DNA from: Rhododendron vialii
Lineage: Eukaryota > Streptophyta > Magnoliopsida > Ericales > Ericaceae
Reading direction: 5' to 3'
Assembly (NCBI RefSeq): GCF_030253575.1
Contig: NC_080561.1
Location: 33,689,564-33,753,563 of the forward strand
Length of the DNA stretch: 64,000 bases
Below are positions 36,418 through 48,747 of the stretch, in pieces. The notes below the pieces were generated by a model, which was not told the origin of the DNA, did no database searches, and worked only from the letters and a program-made list of their open reading frames with translations. Position numbers and translations under genes: made by a program. Position 1 is the first letter of the stretch; each line of letters opens with the position of its first letter.

Positions 36418-38495
36418 ATGATGGCTTCTCCTCTCCACCTTCAACCCCCCACTCTCTCTACCACCCCCACCCATATCTTCATCCGAAGTACCCATCTTGT
36501 CCCTTCCCCAACAACCCATCTCAGACCCTCCTCCTCCTCCTCTTCTTCTTCTTACTACTACCGCAACAAGGCACACCTCAGCTTCTTCAAGTCCCTCACA
36601 GTAGTCCCGTTTGCCCTTACAGAATCAGAAGGCTCTTCCAAATCCCTTGACGAAGCAAACCAAGATCTCCAAGTCCAAACCCTCCTTCAAGAACTCGCGG
36701 TTATAACCCAACCCACCTTTTTTTTTATTGCTTATTATATTTTCGCATGAGTTGTAATTGCGGGTGCGAGCGAGCGGGGTCAAGCCGAGTTTTGTATTGT
36801 TTGAGCTCAGCTTGTTTACTCATGGAGCCTAAGCTCGAGGTCAAACAAGCCGAACCCGGTTCTTTTACTGAACAAGACTCTGTAAATGAGCCGAGCCTGT
36901 ACAAACGCCCGAGCTTGAGAGTGTTGAGCTCGGTTCGTTTGCTACACGAGCTTAAAACTCAAGCTCGAGCTTGGCTCGATAACTAAGCGAGTTGTAATTG
37001 CGGGTGCAAACAAGCTGAGTTTTGTAGTGTTCGAGCTTGGCTTGGTTTGTTTACTAAATGAGCCTAAAACCCGAGATCAATGTCAAACGAGCCGAACCTG
37101 TTTACTAAACAGGCCTCTATAAATGAGCCGACTCTATAAAAACGACTAAAAGTTGCTGAACCGAGCTTTAGAGTGATTGAGCTTGGTTCGTTTACTACAC
37201 GAGCCTACAACTCGAGCTCGAGCTCGGCTTGATAGCTAAATGAGTCAAGCCGAGCTTTGAGCTGCTCTCGAGCAACTAGGTTTGTTTGCATTTGCGTATA
37301 AAGTTTAAGCAATAATTGGCTTTACTAATTTTTGCAGGAAAGTTTTGTTCTTCCAGCGGATTACTTTGGGCAGCTGCCTCGGGATCTTCGATTGGATGTA
37401 AGTGGAATTTGTAGGGCATAGTTTAGTTTTGAGAAATAGATGTTTGTTTTGTGTGTATTTTGTCTCTAATTAGAAGTTCTTTGGGTGATGTTTCGAAAAT
37501 GGTGAAGTTGAACGATGCAGCTTTCGATCTTTCTAGTGGCGCAATCATTGATGAGGTTAGCTGTTGTTATCCATTAGCTCTGTTTTTAGGTATTTCTTCT
37601 GTTTTCCTGGGTGAATCTCACCCAAGAATCAAGATTCTTGTATGCAACTTACATTAAAAAATGTGTAGTGGAGTGGCAACAAAGGACGCGAAGATGGAAT
37701 CCTTTTTATTTTCTTTCTTCAGTAATTGATACGAACTTAGAGGCCAACTCCAATTGATTGAGACACAGGGCTTAGTTTGGTGTGATTTATGCAACAACAA
37801 CAATAACTGTACCATTTAACTCCCAATGGATGGGGTACGGACAATGAGGGCAGTAATATGCACAAAGTGATTACTCTCAAAATGTTTTACCACTGAAATG
37901 GAGGCCCTCTATACCTCCAAAAGTGGAGAAACTCAAGGGACGCCATGCCGTGGAACCATACCCCCAAATCAAAGCCAAAAGGCATTTGGTTTGGTTTTAT
38001 GTCACTTAGAGTTTCAAAAACCTTTCTGGTGGTACTGTTTTCTTATGGAAACATAACCTTCTTGTATCAATTCCTTTATTTCTTTTGTAAGGATAGACAT
38101 TCTTGTATCAATTCTAGACCCATAAAAGTTTTGGAAACCATGTGACTACCATCAAATTCCAACAAAATACTGCTAACCCTTAAATCATATTCAAGACGTA
38201 TACCTGTCTAGGATGTAGTTTTTCATCTCTGGAAGCTATACAGACTTTGCAGACTTGTGAAAGGGTCATTGTAAAGTACATAATGCTCAAAACTTTGTTT
38301 ACTTTTTTCATCTGGAAGCTACACCGACTTTGCATAGTTGTGGACGGGTCATTGTAAAGTACTTAATGCTCAAAACTTTGTTTACTTTGATGTGATGGTC
38401 ACTCATACTGTACAGTCTACAGGAAGTTGCTTGTACTGTGTCTGATACCCACGGGTTTTGTGCTGTGGATATTACTCCACTACAATATTTTGAAG

Positions 38496-38534
<39 letters not shown>

Positions 38535-39134
38535 TCATAATTCCTGTTAATAACAAGATACAATACCGTTTTGAAGTTTTTGATTCCACGTTTCCAACTG
38601 AGCAAAGATCTCCTCTTCCGTGATCCTTCAGCAGAATCAGCACTTTAAAATACCAATTTCGTATTTTCGTACCATAAACTCCCTGGATAACTCAGATGTC
38701 CAAATTAATATTAATTCGTGGAACACAAACTATTTGTGGTTTCACATACAACATATTTGATGTTGGTTAGTTCCTTCAGCTTGTTCTGTGTTTTCGTATC
38801 AAATTTCTTGGTTAGATACGTTCAATCTAGCAAGGTAGAATACAAACTGCAGAATAGATGGGGGGAACAGTAACATAACACATGATAAGAAACGAAGAAA
38901 AAATGCTCATTCCAAGCAGCAAGCAATAACTGATGCTCACTTCTTCCCAGAGGTAATATTTTGTTTCAGAATAGGACTGATTGTTGGCACCTGAACCAGA
39001 GAAACATACACAGAAATACCAAACTTTAAAAGTTCAAATTTTCCTTTAAATTCTTATGACAGAGATCACTTCTCCCATGCATTGATTGCATTCTCATCAA
39101 TTAATGAAGGCTTATTTTGGCTGTGAAATTCTTC

Positions 39135-39214
<80 letters not shown>

Positions 39215-42200
39215 TAATGTTTTCTCATGATTGACCTGAAGGTTTGTTGGTTAAACCCATTACCAAGGAAACTTGTTTCTATTAATTTTAATTTCCAGTG
39301 TGGACGAGAGCTGGGAGAGACATTGTTAAACATATCTCGAGCATGGGAGCAAGCAGACACATCAACTTCCAAAACTTTGGTGGGCAAGCTCCCTTTGTTA
39401 GTGGGCTCATTGGGAGGTAACGCCCAATCAGGTAAGAATGGCAAGATATGCTTTCTATGCTTATTTGCTTATAAACATTCCTTGTGACAAGGCTTTTGTT
39501 TCGATTGCTACTTCAGCATTAGGCAGGCGGTTGGTATCTGCTGGAAGGAGGTTCCAATCCATGGGACAATATGGTCAAGGTGAACTACAAAGGGTATTTT
39601 GCATTTTCTCCCTATAATGGTAATGTCTTCTAAATGTAAGTGTAACATTAGAACATTTCCTAAACTTTTTGGACCTTAAAGCAAAGAGGAGATGCTCTTT
39701 GTAGTACTATTATACCTCAACTATTTTTATCAAAAGTCTTTATATCTTCCTCCTTGACTCTGGACTAACCCGTACACTTGATTTGTGCTTAAACGTACAA
39801 CATTTAGAAGGTTTTTATCATGGCAAAATGCCTATTTTGTGTCAGAATGATCATATCAATACTGAGAGGCAGATTGCGTGGAAACCATTACTGGGATACT
39901 ATTGTCTCATTAGTGGATGCATGTCAGGCACATGCCATTAGAATATAACACCAATTAAAAACAATAGTGTTGTCCCCTTCCTCCAACAGCATGGCATAAG
40001 ATGCATTATTGCCTGTTCTCTAAAGGCCTAGACATTATGGCTCTAGGCCTTACTCAGCGAGTCAATATCTGTGTGGTTGGCTAAATCTCCACACCCAACT
40101 ACCTAAAGTCTCAAGAATATGCAGAACATAGGAATTTTTTGTGTTTTGTAAAGAACAGGAAGCAAAGAGGAATCAAACTCATGAGTTGACGTAATGCACG
40201 GTATAGTATTTGTAACGACCCGCCCCAGCTGACCTGCTAACCCGTAGCCTAACCACGTGGCTCAAAAGGTTAACCTCAGGTTAATATAGTAACTGGTGGA
40301 CGTTTTGTTATATATTACACTTAGTTTCCTTTATCCACCTATGTGGGACTAAAGAAGTGGGATCTCACAGTATTAACCTAGTCAAAACCACAAATTTAGT
40401 TATTATTAGAACTCAATTTATATAGGTCTTAAGCCCATCAATACAGCTTTTCCAATTGTTGTTGCCTTACCCTTTAACTACAATGAATAGAAAATCTTGG
40501 TTTTGACAACACAATGGAGCAAGAAAATACCAACTGAAACAGAATTTTACCTTAGGTGTGGGGACTGAGTCTTGAAGTTTTGCAATTAGAAATTTGAGAT
40601 CGACAATTGTGGTTTCTAATTTGTTACCGATGTTGGTAATTGTTGGTGTCGTTTTAGTGGAGGTGTGACGCCAGTGTAGTCGAGTCTGGATGGCCAATAT
40701 AGCCCACATTCACCACAGGAAGGGGTGGGGGGACCCTTTTTTTATTAGAGTGTGCAGGGAGGTTATACATTTTTTGCTGGTTGGTTTACATTTGATAGGT
40801 GTTAAGTTTTAGGAGTCAAACGTAATCGTGAAGGCAAGGCAAGACCAATCTGAGCTTACGAGATTAGAAAGCATCCCAAAGCTGAAGAGAGAAAGCCAAT
40901 CTTAGCCATTAATTTAAGGAAGAACTAATCTAGGCCCTTGGATTCAAGGCATATTTTAAAAGACTGAGCTTTCTTATTATATAGATTAAAGTTGAAGCAT
41001 ACAATGCTTTAAAAAGTTGCGTCTTAGGCAGCTTACTAGTCTGTCCATTTTGCGGTTTAACTTTCCAATCCAGCAGAATTGCAAATCACCTAACGTCCAC
41101 ATTGTATATGGTAATCAAATGAAACACGAAGTGTGAAATGCTTGTACATCTTTTGAAAGTACATGTCCTGGGGAATTACAATCATGTCAAGCTTTCTTAA
41201 CCAAGATGTTTAAGACCCTCTGTAACGAGACCTGTTAAATTTAATGAGGTAGTGATATATGTTATTTGATGTCAAATTGTGGCTTCCATTTTTTGATGGC
41301 CAGCAAGCAGGAGTTGTCTAGATGTGGATAAAGGAATCTTGAGCCCTTTGGTCTCGTTATATTCCTGATTAATTTTTCAAAGGATTAGAAAAGGTGGGAT
41401 TGAGGATGAAGATGGAGTGGGCATATGGGTCCCCGGGATAATAGATGATATTATGCGTAGTATGAGGTCATTTGTAGTATGTCTGATTTGTGTGGGATAA
41501 AGAGTGTAGAATCCTTTTTGACCACTGGATGGATGAAGAGAATCCAAAAGGCTCGGATTAAATGATAATCTCGTCTGGCTGCTATTATACAATCCCTTTT
41601 ATGGGTTGCTAAGTGGGAAAATAGTCTGACCATAATCCAGTACTTGGATCTTATCATTATATCTCAGGCATCAAACGTGTGACCTAATAATTCAGGGGCA
41701 CATGTGAGGCCACATGTTCCCCAGGGCACATGTGAGGCCACATGTTCCCCAGGGCACTATTCCAATCTTCTAGTTCCTGGCATCAAACATGGTGATAAGC
41801 GACTATGCGATCTTTTGTCCAGATTCTTCATGTAACCTTTTTAAAACCCTTATTTATCACACAATTGCCAGAAATCATGTGTTTCTTTTCCTCCCCTCTC
41901 TTTATTCATTGATTTGTGTTCTTTTAATCTTTTTTATATGCTGGACGCATTTGAAAGGTATACAGCAACACTTTCATGTGCACTTACCTGGATCATGCGG
42001 CGGGGCATTATATGCTTCAATGATTTATTAGGCGTGTTGCTTCTTTCCATTGTAAGAATAAGAAGTAAAGTAACCTACTTACCATCAAATACCCAATACA
42101 AAGCAGATCGCAAAAGCGATGCTGGCATGTGGAAAGCTTTTGGCTGAAATTGGGGTATCTACAGCAACCAATGGAGAACCAAAAACGGAAGCTAGGATGC

Positions 42201-45200
42201 TGAAGGTAATGATTCTACAAATTTTGTTGAACTTTGCTTTTGGATCTTGGGAATTTTAATGGGAAAAAAAGGAACACGGAAATATTGGGACAAAACGAAG
42301 TAGAACCAAATTCTCTTTTTCGGTTGTGTTAGGAAACGAGATGTTTCTGAAACAGCTTCATATTGTGTTGAGTTACATTACATATAGGGCCTGAGCCAAA
42401 AATCATGATTAGTGGGGTCAAAATCTCATATAAAATTGTGCTTGACTTTTTTAATGTGATAATGAGGAAAATTATTCTTTGTACGTGGATTTATTAGTTG
42501 CAAATGTACATTCTTATATCCAACATATTTCATTTATAGAAGGAATTTGATTTATGAAAGCCCCTAATTTTTTTTTATTCTAGTAAAATACGTGGTTAGG
42601 CTTGGGGCCATGGTAATTTTCACAAAAATTGATTTCCTACCCAGCTAAGAAGCATAGATACGGATACGTGATTTTTCCAAAAAGAAGGATACGATACGTT
42701 GGGGGATACGTTGAATATAAAAGTAAATAAAAAGTATATTATATATGTAATTTTTAATTCCTAAAATTCCATTAATGATTAGAGTTTTCCATTATACAAG
42801 TTCACCATTTCACATGCCAAGAGAGATATATTTATATATAGTTATATATATAGGGAAATGATTTTGCCACTCCCTTTTTTATTAACGTCACTCCGCTGCA
42901 AGTGTATTTTTGGTGCAAAAATACACTTGCAGGGGAGTGACGTTAACAAAAAAGGAAGTGGCAAAATTAGCAGCCTATATATAATTGTATCTATATAGTT
43001 ATTTCTCGCAGGTACCCTTAAGATCACATTTTGATCACATTGAGCTGCTCACATCATCAAAATTTGATCGGGAACTATAAAGTGTTTTTTTAGGTGTCTA
43101 ATTAGTTATCTCCGGAACCGCCCTGGTTATATACACACACACACACACCGATGCTCTGAACTATCAATGAAGGAAGCATGGTAATGTGCACATAAATTGA
43201 TTTGGGTCTTTAGACCTGCCCTCTCTGATGCCATTTGGCTTTGATTTGAGGGCATGGTTTTACAACAAAACGTCATTGTAGCTCATCGGTTCTTGGAGGT
43301 TTAGGGGGGCCACTGTTTTAGTGGTATTCTGAGAGCAGCCACTTTGTACATATATTGTCAAAGGTTAGGTCTGTCTCCAATCATTCCCCGCCCATACCCC
43401 CAATGATTGGGGACTAGATGGGTTATGTTATGTTGTACACACACACACACAACGAGAGAGACTTGAGACGAGACTTACAAGGTTGTCGAGAGAGATGAGA
43501 GACAAGAGAGAGGATATCGTTGGTGTGTTCCTGGTGTCGATTGGTTGGGGAAAAAGAAAAATAGTCCTAATTGCAATTTTAACCCATATATTTTAAGTAA
43601 TAATATATTTACCCTTGCGTATCCAAAACGTATCCGAGCTTATCCAACACGTATCTGAGTGTATCCAAAATGTATAGGGATACCAAAAAATAATTTTAAA
43701 AGCAAAAAACTCGTATCGCATACGTATCCAGAGAGTATCCGCACGTATCCAAAGCGTATCGGGATACCAAAAAATAATTCTAAAAGCAGGATACTTTAAA
43801 AAAGCGTATCGGATACGTATCCGGAGAGTATCCGAGAGTATTGGTATTCAATACGGATACGATACGTGATACGGATGCCAAAATGGAGTATCCATGTTTC
43901 ATAGCCTTTCGGCTTTGATTTGGGGGCATGGTTCGGCAACAAAACGTCCCTTTAGCTCCTCGGAGCTTGGAGGTTTAAGGGGGCCACTATTTCAGTGGTA
44001 TTCTAAGAGCAGCTAGGTTAGGTCTGTCTCTATTCCTCCCCCGCCCATACCCCCAAAGGTTGGGGGCTAGAAGAGTCCTGCTAGTGTTTTTTCCTTTTTT
44101 TTCCCTTTCATTGAAAAAAAATCACCAAAACAGGATCAACAGAGCATACCCCTGTCACTAGCCTGGGACGAGGCTAGACTGAGATCACTAGCCTGGGACG
44201 AGGCTAAACTGAGATCAAAACAAAAGCTCCACGAAAAGTAATGCAATTGAGTACTACAACTCCTATTCGAGAATACACGAAAAGGAATGCCATTTAGTAC
44301 AAATAAGCCTATTCTCGTTAGTCTTCTTGATATGCCTCCATGAGGGAGTTATGTTGGAAAATTCCTCAGTTGCACTCACCAAATATGGTAAATGGTAGCA
44401 GCTAGGAAATTTTTGTAGACCCAATCAATCTCAGCTTGAAGGTGTAAAGTCAGCCTATCAATTCCATTCTTATGCAGAAAATGACCCCAAATATTAGCAG
44501 AGTAAGAACATTGAAAAAACAAGTGAGAGTAGTCCTCTTGGGCTAAGTTACACAGCACACACACCCCATCTGAGGCAATCCCTGATTTAAGGAGTCTGTC
44601 CTTAGTAGAGAGGCAACCAAGGATAGCCATCCACTATATAATAGCCCATCTAGGAATGTAGTGAGGGATCCAGACCACCTTGCTCCAAGGGACTAGAGGG
44701 GCTATACTTCTAATGGCTTGCCAAGCTGAATTAGTTGAAAAAAACTCCTGAACTTTTGAGAGTCCAACACACAGAATCAATACAGCCAGTTCTAGGAAGG
44801 GTCCTCCTGTTGTTGTTGGTAAAATACTTGGGCTATGGGTTACGCACAATAAGAATGGTAGAAATATTTGTCTTTTATTTTGGTAAAATACTTGGGCTAT
44901 AGGTTACTCACAATGTGCATGATAGAAATATTTCTTTTGTTTTGGTGACATTCTTGGAACAATTTTGTAACTTGTGTAGAATGTTCAGTGCAATATCACT
45001 AGTTTAGTGGGGTCACATTTCTAAGTTAAGGTTCAATCCCATCACAATGACACAATTTTTAGAAAATTGAATGGGGTCAAGGCACCCTCACACCCCTTGG
45101 TTACATATGAGTTTGAGTAGGTACAAGTGATTCTATTTCCCTTGACAAACACGAGAGCCAAGCATAGCCCGAGTATACGCCCTAAGGGAACTCCAAATTA

Positions 45201-45841
45201 CTGATGTTGTTTAAACTGCAGTTTGGGGATCTTCAGGTTGAGCTTACAGCAGACAAGGCCTATATTGGAGCTGTAATTAGTTTGATTTTTGGGTAACTAT
45301 CCCCTCCAGTTTTTTGGTTTGGACTTCTACTTCCACTTTTAAGAGTACTAACCAATTTTTTTTTCTAATTATCTAATACTTTGCATTGCAGGATTATTTC
45401 GTGGCAATTAAATCAAGGAGTCCAAAGCACACCAGAGAACTCATTGCAATATGCAAATGACAACGCTTTGCTTCTTGCCAAGGTCTTTATGTCGTCTGCA
45501 AAAATTTCATATATTTTTTTTCCCTGCATGATGTAAAAGGTCAATTTCGTTCATCCACCAGATATGTTGGTGAACAAACCCTCTTTTTTTCTGGGTAAAG
45601 CTTAAATTAGTTGACCCCCACTGTTTTTATCCAAAGAGGGTTAGTTTCACCATGATAGGTTGGTGAACAAAATTGATAGGTAGGTGAACAAAATCGGATT
45701 CTGCTCACTACATCTACCATCATGATGCAGTCCTTAAGGGGAGCACTACTAGCACTTGGCTATTCATCCTCTATCTTATCTGCTTTTACTGCTGTGGGAC
45801 TTATCTTGCTTGGACGACAACTCGAGCCAAAAGAAAAGTGA
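36418..45841 (+). CDS. Conserved plastid-targeted membrane protein of unknown function
   Basis: Nine exons: 36418-36699, 37338-37397, 37508-37555, 39299-39431, 39517-39593, 42107-42205, 45222-45292, 45392-45482, 45731-45841 (TGA). Splice phases agree and the product is 323 aa. The N terminus is Ser/Thr/Pro-rich with few acidic residues for about 60 residues, as in chloroplast transit peptides. The middle is soluble, with YFGQLPRDLRLD, AAFDLSSGAIIDE, CGRELGETLLNISRAWEQAD and GRRFQSMGQYGQGELQ. The C terminus has two hydrophobic segments (about 246-263 and 291-315) separated by SLQYANDNALLLAKSLRG. I recall similar proteins in Arabidopsis annotated only as chloroplast membrane proteins of unknown function. 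The first of two adjacent ATGs is taken as start. Very large introns 1, 3, 5 and 6 hold repeats. Confidence 0.85.
36745..37265. repeat. GAGCTCG/CGAGCC-rich degenerate repeat in intron 1 of the plastid-protein gene
   Basis: Motifs such as GAGCTCGGTTCGTTTACTAC, ACTCGAGCTCGAGC and AACGAGCCGAACC recur with a period of roughly 220 bp (two main copies). It is related to the repeat at 25312-25905 and likewise begins shortly (45 bp) after the exon 1 donor. Confidence 0.75.
38227..38390. repeat. 82-bp tandem duplication in intron 3
   Basis: The block TCTGGAAGCTA...CTTTGTTTACTTT is present twice, at about 38229-38308 and 38311-38390, with a few differences. Confidence 0.8.
38499..38530. repeat. (GA)n microsatellite
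   Basis: About 16 GA units in intron 3 of the plastid-protein gene. Confidence 0.9.
39136..39209. repeat. (CT)n microsatellite close to an acceptor site
   Basis: About 37 CT units in intron 3, ending 90 bp before exon 4 of the plastid-protein gene. Length change here could affect the intron's pyrimidine content. Confidence 0.95.
40211..40369 (+). mobile_element. Small solo LTR (TRIM-like) with 5-bp target duplication
   Basis: The 159-bp segment starts TGTAACGACCC and ends GGGATCTCACA. It is flanked by GTATT on both sides (40206-40210, 40370-40374). TG...CA ends and a 5-bp duplication fit an LTR retrotransposon solo LTR. TTATATATTACAC inside may be a TATA region. It lies in intron 5 of the plastid-protein gene; orientation is from the TG start. 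Confidence 0.8.
41696..41751. repeat. 28-bp tandem duplication
   Basis: GGGCACATGTGAGGCCACATG plus TTCCCCA occurs twice in a row, with an internal CACATGTG/CCACATG near-palindrome. Confidence 0.85.
42853..42975. mobile_element. Short foldback MITE in intron 6 of the plastid-protein gene
   Basis: Arms of about 58 bp form an almost perfect hairpin (GCAAGTGTATTTTTG, loop GTG, CAAAAATACACTTGC). The element is flanked by TATATATA on both sides, so the duplication is TA or longer. Confidence 0.85.
43228..44075. repeat. Duplicated ~180-bp block flanking a TATCC-rich degenerate array
   Basis: The block TTTGGCTTTGATTTGAGGGC...CCCATACCCCCAA at 43228-43415 recurs at about 43908-44065. Between them, 43600-43870 is a degenerate array of GTATCC/CGTATC words, including a doubled unit with GGGATACCAAAAAATAATT. 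A related TACGTATCC-rich start lies at 42650-42715. Confidence 0.7.
44084..44860 (-). pseudogene. LINE fragment with zf-RVT domain, minus strand, in intron 6
   Basis: Two minus-strand frames, 44634-44849 and 44376-44630, are consecutive parts of one protein separated by a stop. They read SAWQAIR...VPWSKVVWIPHYIPRWAII and then AILGCLSTKDRL, GVCVLCNLAQEDYSHLFFQC. This is the zf-RVT region near the C terminus of plant L1-type LINE ORF2. Plus-strand T-rich sequence at 44086-44110 is the reverse of the poly-A end. It is 5'-truncated and inactive. Confidence 0.8.
44815..44940. repeat. ~62-bp tandem duplication beside the LINE fragment
   Basis: TTGGTAAAATACTTGGGCTA...GAAATATTTCTTTT occurs twice in a row (about 44817-44878 and 44879-44940). 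Confidence 0.8.
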
Positions 45842-47319
45842 CGTTATGGGTGCTATCTTTGCCTCCGTTTTGCTTGTAAATTCTTTTGTACTCGGCAAGT
45901 TTCACTAGATTAGTTACGATAATGAGGATGAAATGAACAATTGTGAAAGAGTGACATGGTCTTTGTCATACCTAACAAGAGAGGATATTCTGGAAACACC
46001 GTTTTTATCATCTGATGCCTTTTTTGGCCAGGAATTTGTAGCTACATTTCCCTGTAATGTTTGTGTTAGGGATGGAACACTATGGGAGCCGAAAATTCAC
46101 ACAAAAAAAAAAAAAAGTTCATCGATACCGCTTTTTTCTTTAAATCCTGAAAGCGGAAGGTGTCTTCAGACACCACGTAGCAAATAAACTTAGTGATGGA
46201 TCCGATAATTGCAATGTGTGTGCATGATTTGATTTCCTTCGCTCTCGTTTCAGAAAACAAAAAAATTCACCTAAGGCTTCGTTTGCTTATCAAGAAACTA
46301 GTACAGCAGGAAAAATTATTCATGAGAAAATTTAAGTGAAGTGAGGGAAAAGTATTATCGTACATGTGTTCATTTGATAAAAGAAATTTGCGGAAAGAGT
46401 TTTTTTTCTTTTTATCCTCTAAATTATGCACATTTTTTCTGCTTAGTCTCTAAACTATCAATTTGATAATTTCATTCCCTCAATTATTATACCGTTACCT
46501 AATTTTATCTCCTCAATTATCATCCCCTCAAAGTGACCGGGCCGATGGGTCATTGATTCAACCATTAGGTCAACCGGATCGAACCGGTCATTGATTCAAC
46601 CATTAGGTCAACCGGATCGAACCACGACGTTATTATTACATAACATATATAAGTATAAAACATTCCAAAAGATCAAAAAATAGCCATATTAGATTTCCAA
46701 ATCAGTACTTGTAAAACTACTCTAATTAACTTTGGAAGTCTTCCAACTTTGTATTGAAAACCTTGTCTTGGCCCAACCTGTTTATTCTGGCAATGTTTGC
46801 CACTTCGTTTTGGCTCTCAAACACAGAACTCTTTTTGTTGTATATGTATACTCTATAGCTTCTCCCTGTCCCAAATTGGTGGCCCAAGTAATTGTTGAAA
46901 GCTGATCCTGTTCGTTTTGAGATTTTGAATTTGAATTTGTAGGTAATGAGGGTAGGGAGAAATAGAATAATTATTAAAAATATGAGTAATGATTGGAGAG
47001 AGATAGAGAAAAAAAAAGAGAGTAATAATTAGAGAAAATTAGGATAATAATTAGAATCCAAAATCGAAAACCCCAAAACGAACGTGGTTACTATGCCTTG
47101 TTTGGATTGGTTTTTGAAATTTTTTTTGAAAAATAGTAGGGACAATAAATGGAGTGAGATAGAAAAAGAAATGTTAAAAATAAGAATAATTTAAAGGGAA
47201 TTTTTTCTAAAATTTTTTTTTGAGTTATAAAACAAACAAAAACCCAGTTCCAGTACCAAAAGCCATTTCCCAGTAGTACCCATAGCAGGGCACCCAAAAA
47301 GCGTAACGTCTAAAAGGGT
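45842..47319. other. Intergenic region between plastid-protein gene and protease-like gene
   Basis: The probable 3' UTR of the plastid-protein gene fills the first few hundred bases. A 38-bp unit (CATTGATTCAACCATTAGGT...) is duplicated at about 46551-46625. The rest is AT-rich without coding potential. The promoter of the downstream gene should lie in the last few hundred bases. Confidence 0.5.
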
Positions 47320-47479
47320 TTGTTTCACTTTTACCAAGTTCTACGCTTGAGTGATTCAACTGTAGTGGGCAGGCAGGCAGGCATCCCACTCGCAGGAACC
47401 GCATCTCTCCCGTCGGCGAAACAGATCCGGTACCGGCGACTATACTTCGACCATTCACACAGCAGCAGCTCCGACACAG
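47320..47479 (+). other. Putative 5' untranslated exon of the protease-like gene
   Basis: This GC-richer stretch ends with GACACAG/GTAACT, a good donor. The next acceptor is at 48744, just before the start codon at 48748. The two do not join in an open frame, so this would be untranslated leader. The transcription start is unknown. Confidence 0.45.
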
Positions 47480-48747
47480 GTAACTGCAATGTAGAAGAAG
47501 CCGTTCTTTAATTGTTTTGTGCTCTGATTTTGGAGCTGCTTTCGAAAAAGCCCCCTAAGTTTGTGGAACTTCTAATCTAACGAAACCCTATTTTCTCGGG
47601 GCCTGGGAGATTATTCTGATCTTGATCTGCAACTTGGGCTAAGTTTTCTCCGCTTGCTTTCACTTTCATGTTAGGGCTTTGAACTGATTGCATTTTCATG
47701 CTAGGACTTGGGACTAATTGCTTTCTCTCTCCTCCTTTTGCCTTTGATACACAGATTATGGATATGGGTTCCTTGTCCTACTCCTACTGTTACTAGTGAT
47801 GATATGCATCCCAGTATTATGAACTCTGCTATGCTACACACACACACACACACACAATTTTCTATTTTCCAAGTATTTTCTAAGTTACCATAATATCTGT
47901 ATCCCATTGTATCCATATTCCATTTCCATATTCCATTTCCTTGTCCGCGCTCCATAGCATACATGCTTCTGTCATCCTGCCCCATTTGAGTTTTATACTA
48001 GTTTTCTGATGTACCTCAAAACAAAAATTGGTTAAGCATGATGGCCTCTTTTGGTCGAGGCTGTCGAAAATTTGCTCAAGGTCCAATGTTTGTTACATAT
48101 TTCCCATCTCTGATTTGTAATCCATTATGCCCAGAGTATCTTTCTACTCAGTTAGGCGTCATTTCAAGTTTCCTACTTTTTTTTTTACAACCCTTACATG
48201 ATCCATTATGTGTACTCCATTTTTTGTACGGTAACTTGCATGCTACTAATTTCCACGTTGCTTATCACATTAAATTGGAAACCTTAGCAACATTTGTTTC
48301 ACTCTTGTACTCGATGCCCGTTGATTCGATTTGATAGTAATGATAACATTGTCACATGTTGAGAAATACATTCTTGATTTCCCTATAAATCTTTTGCTTG
48401 TTTGTGTTTGTCTTTGTCCTTAGTACTTGGTAGTAGTTTGACAACAGTTTAATCAATACCTAATGCAAGAAGAGAACCTTATCTTGCCTAGGAGGAATTA
48501 AGTTGCTTGCTAGTGCCCATCCTGCACTAATCTTGCCAAATGTGATATCACTAACTTAGTGTCCATTAGTGGTGGTCATGGTCACTACATTTACGAGAAA
48601 GGTTCTAACTGTGATGTCCTTATATTCTATGTCAAATCATAATGCATCAATTGTTTTGCTAATACCAGTATATTGTGAACTAGCTTGTTTTTTAATAGCA
48701 ATTTGCTAGATGTTGATTTTCTGGGTTCTTGTTTATTTATGCAGGTA

